A stretch of DNA of 64,000 nt from Pseudomonadota bacterium (GTDB taxonomy: Bacteria; Pseudomonadota; Alphaproteobacteria; Acetobacterales; Acetobacteraceae): contig JAKBAD010000001.1 in assembly GCA_021809435.1 (NCBI GenBank), positions 620,001-684,000 of the forward strand. The letters run 5' to 3'. The notes beneath the pieces are model-generated. The model was not told where the DNA came from, ran no database searches, and saw only the letters and a program-made list of their open reading frames with translations. Positions 62,575 to 64,000 of this stretch are shown piece by piece (the first letter of the stretch is position 1; every line of letters begins with the position of its first letter). Made by a program: the position numbers and the translations under genes.

Positions 62575-64000
62575 ATGAAAGCGACCCTCTGGCTCATTGC
62601 CCTCGCCACCATCCTGCGCCTCATTTTTGCCGGCTATACCGGGCTGGGGGTCGATGAATCCTATATGGTGGCGGCGGCGCACAGCTTCGACGCCTCATAT
62701 TTCGACCATCCGCTCGTCTCCTGGTGGCTTGAGCTGGGGGCCCGCGCGCTCACCGGCTCGGCCGCGCCGCTTGTGGTGCGCCTGCCATTCGTCAGTCTCG
62801 CCGCCATCACCTCCTGGCTGCTCTTCTTCATCACCGCCCGGCTGTTCGATGAGCGGGCCGGCTTCTGGGCGGTGGTGGCCTACAGCGTCTCACCCGTGTT
62901 TTCGCTGGCGGCCGGCTGCTGGGTGCTGCCCGACGGCCCCGTGGATCTCGCGCTCGCCGCCTTCATGCTGGCCACTCTGCGCGCGACAGGCTTCATCGAC
63001 GGCAAACCCACGCCCAATTGCTGGCTGGTCGCCGGGCTGTTCGCCGGATTGGCCATGATCTCGAAATACAACGCCGTCCTGGTCATTGCCGGGGTGGGCA
63101 TCGGCCTGCTGCTGGCGCCGCAATTGCGCGCCCAGTTCCGCCGCCCGCAGCTTTGGCTGGGCGTGCTCATCGCGCTTGGGCTAACGTCGCCGCTGCTATG
63201 GTGGAATGCCCATCATGGCTGGGTCAGCCTCCACTACCAGGGCGGGCGCGTGGATGGGGGGCATCTGCGCCCCTATATGCCCTTCTATGTCTGGGGCGGC
63301 GAGGCGCTGTTCGTGCTGCCCTGGCTGTGGCTTCCCATGATCTGGGCGCAAATCCGCGCCCTGCGCGCGGGGCCGGCCCAGGCCGCGCCCTGGCTGCTAG
63401 CCTGGGCCGGGTTGATTCCGGTGCTGCTGTTCGCGGTCATCAGCATCTGGTCATCGACCCATATCCTGTTCCACTGGGCGGCGCCGGGCGAGCTTTTGCT
63501 CTTTCCGCTGCTCGGCGCCTGGGCGCGCGGCATCTCTCCTCGCCTGCGCAACACGGTCGCCGTGGGTTCGGGGGCCTTGCTGGCGGGCGCCATGCTGTTC
63601 ATCGCCGCCGAGGTGCAATTCGCCTTTCTCCCGCATCTCGACAGGCTCTCCAAACCCGGCAGATCACCGCTCTTGCAGGCCATCGACTGGACCAGCATCG
63701 GCCCGCAAATTCCCCCGGGCATCGACGCCATCGCCGCTCAGCGCTGGTACGATGCCGGCAAGGTCGGCTACGCGCTGGCGCTTGACCATGTGAACATCCC
63801 CGTCACCGTGTTCGCGGGCGGGCCGCACCAATTCGCCTTCTCGGCGCCACCGGCCTCCTTCATCGGCAAAAACGTGCTGGTGCTCTCCATGCCCTGGACC
63901 ATGGAACAAACCGCCTCGTTCTGCGCCAGCTCCTTCCAGAGCTTCACCCCCGGCCCGGTGCTCACCGTCACCTTCCACGGCCATGTGCTGCTGGCCATGC
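62575..64000 (+). CDS. Glycosyltransferase family 39 (ArnT/PMT-like), 3' end outside window
   Basis: The frame opens at ATG 62575 and runs without a stop for 475 codons to the end of the window; it is missing from the ORF track because it is not closed. MKATLWLIALATILRLIFAGYTGLGVDESYM with the early conserved Asp-Glu after the first helix, FDHPLVSWW and SKYNAVLVIAGVGIGLLL are typical of GT39-like (PF13231) polyprenyl-phosphate-sugar transferases. About ten membrane helices are visible. It probably transfers a sugar onto lipid A or a protein in the periplasm. Confidence 0.9.
   Translation, partial: MKATLWLIALATILRLIFAGYTGLGVDESYMVAAAHSFDASYFDHPLVSWWLELGARALTGSAAPLVVRLPFVSLAAITSWLLFFITARLFDERAGFWAVVAYSVSPVFSLAAGCWVLPDGPVDLALAAFMLATLRATGFIDGKPTPNCWLVAGLFAGLAMISKYNAVLVIAGVGIGLLLAPQLRAQFRRPQLWLGVLIALGLTSPLLWWNAHHGWVSLHYQGGRVDGGHLRPYMPFYVWGGEALFVLPWLWLPMIWAQIRALRAGPAQAAPWLLAWAGLIPVLLFAVISIWSSTHILFHWAAPGELLLFPLLGAWARGISPRLRNTVAVGSGALLAGAMLFIAAEVQFAFLPHLDRLSKPGRSPLLQAIDWTSIGPQIPPGIDAIAAQRWYDAGKVGYALALDHVNIPVTVFAGGPHQFAFSAPPASFIGKNVLVLSMPWTMEQTASFCASSFQSFTPGPVLTVTFHGHVLLAM

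Overview
The window looks like the chromosome of a high-GC alphaproteobacterium, most likely a Rhodospirillales/Acetobacteraceae-type heterotroph. This is an inference from gene order (tmk-holB-metG-tatD-MBL; yebC-ruvCAB then ybgC-tolQRAB), a fumarase-independent hut set with HutF plus HutG, GTG/TTG starts, and proteins rich in Ala and Gly. No phage, transposase, integrase or CRISPR array was seen. Both window ends cut genes: a Sel1-repeat protein on the left, and on the right a family-39 glycosyltransferase that is missing from the ORF track.

Region by region. (1) 1-6.1 kb: a Sel1 protein, a 912-aa protein with two glycosyltransferase domains, a protein with ChW-like repeats, and a GT4 glycosyltransferase; this looks like a surface glycan or glycoprotein cluster. 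(2) 6.2-9.6 kb: ilvD, then a lone AAA ATPase on the other strand. (3) 9.75-17 kb: a complete histidine utilisation locus, hutFC on the minus strand divergent from hutIHGU, with a 16-bp perfect palindrome (HutC-type operator) between them. (4) 17.1-25.9 kb: a catechol meta-cleavage pathway. dmpG and dmpF analogues plus a LysR regulator are on the minus strand. Ferredoxin, catechol 2,3-dioxygenase, semialdehyde dehydrogenase, hydratase, decarboxylase, an atypical SDR and a tandem-fused 4-oxalocrotonate tautomerase are on the plus strand. The set supports only the oxalocrotonate branch, ending in pyruvate and acetyl-CoA. (5) 25.9-27.1 kb: an AT-rich spacer with inverted repeats, a 74-aa orphan ORF, mosaic palindromic repeats and a small secreted protein. 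(6) 27.2-34 kb: tmk-holB-metG-tatD-MBL, then rlpA and a lytic transglycosylase. (7) 34-38 kb: small housekeeping genes, a YeiH-type exporter and OmpW. (8) 38.4-46 kb: ybgC-tolQRAB without pal, yebC-ruvCAB, and two identical tRNA-Val genes. (9) 46-53.6 kb: aconitase, a CBS-BON protein, an FNR-type regulator with its own FNR box, a CPBP protease, an MFS transporter and tRNA-Pro. (10) 53.7-58.4 kb: Tat-exported amidase, PBP1A, and prfB with the programmed +1 frameshift. (11) 58.5-64 kb: an FTR1-like membrane protein, then an oxidant-defence-like locus (LysR, peroxiredoxin-like protein and secreted Met-rich peptide, divergent from cytochrome b561 plus a sulfite-oxidase-fold molybdoenzyme), then the cut GT39 gene.

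The most interesting candidates are the Met-rich peptide/molybdoenzyme/cytochrome b locus at 59.3-62.5 kb, which resembles in logic the MrpX-YedYZ hypochlorite-scavenging system but with a different membrane partner; the fused tautomerase whose catalytic residues are split between its two halves; an SDR without its catalytic residues inside the catechol operon; a ChW-repeat-like protein between glycosyltransferases; and two families of intergenic palindromic repeats.
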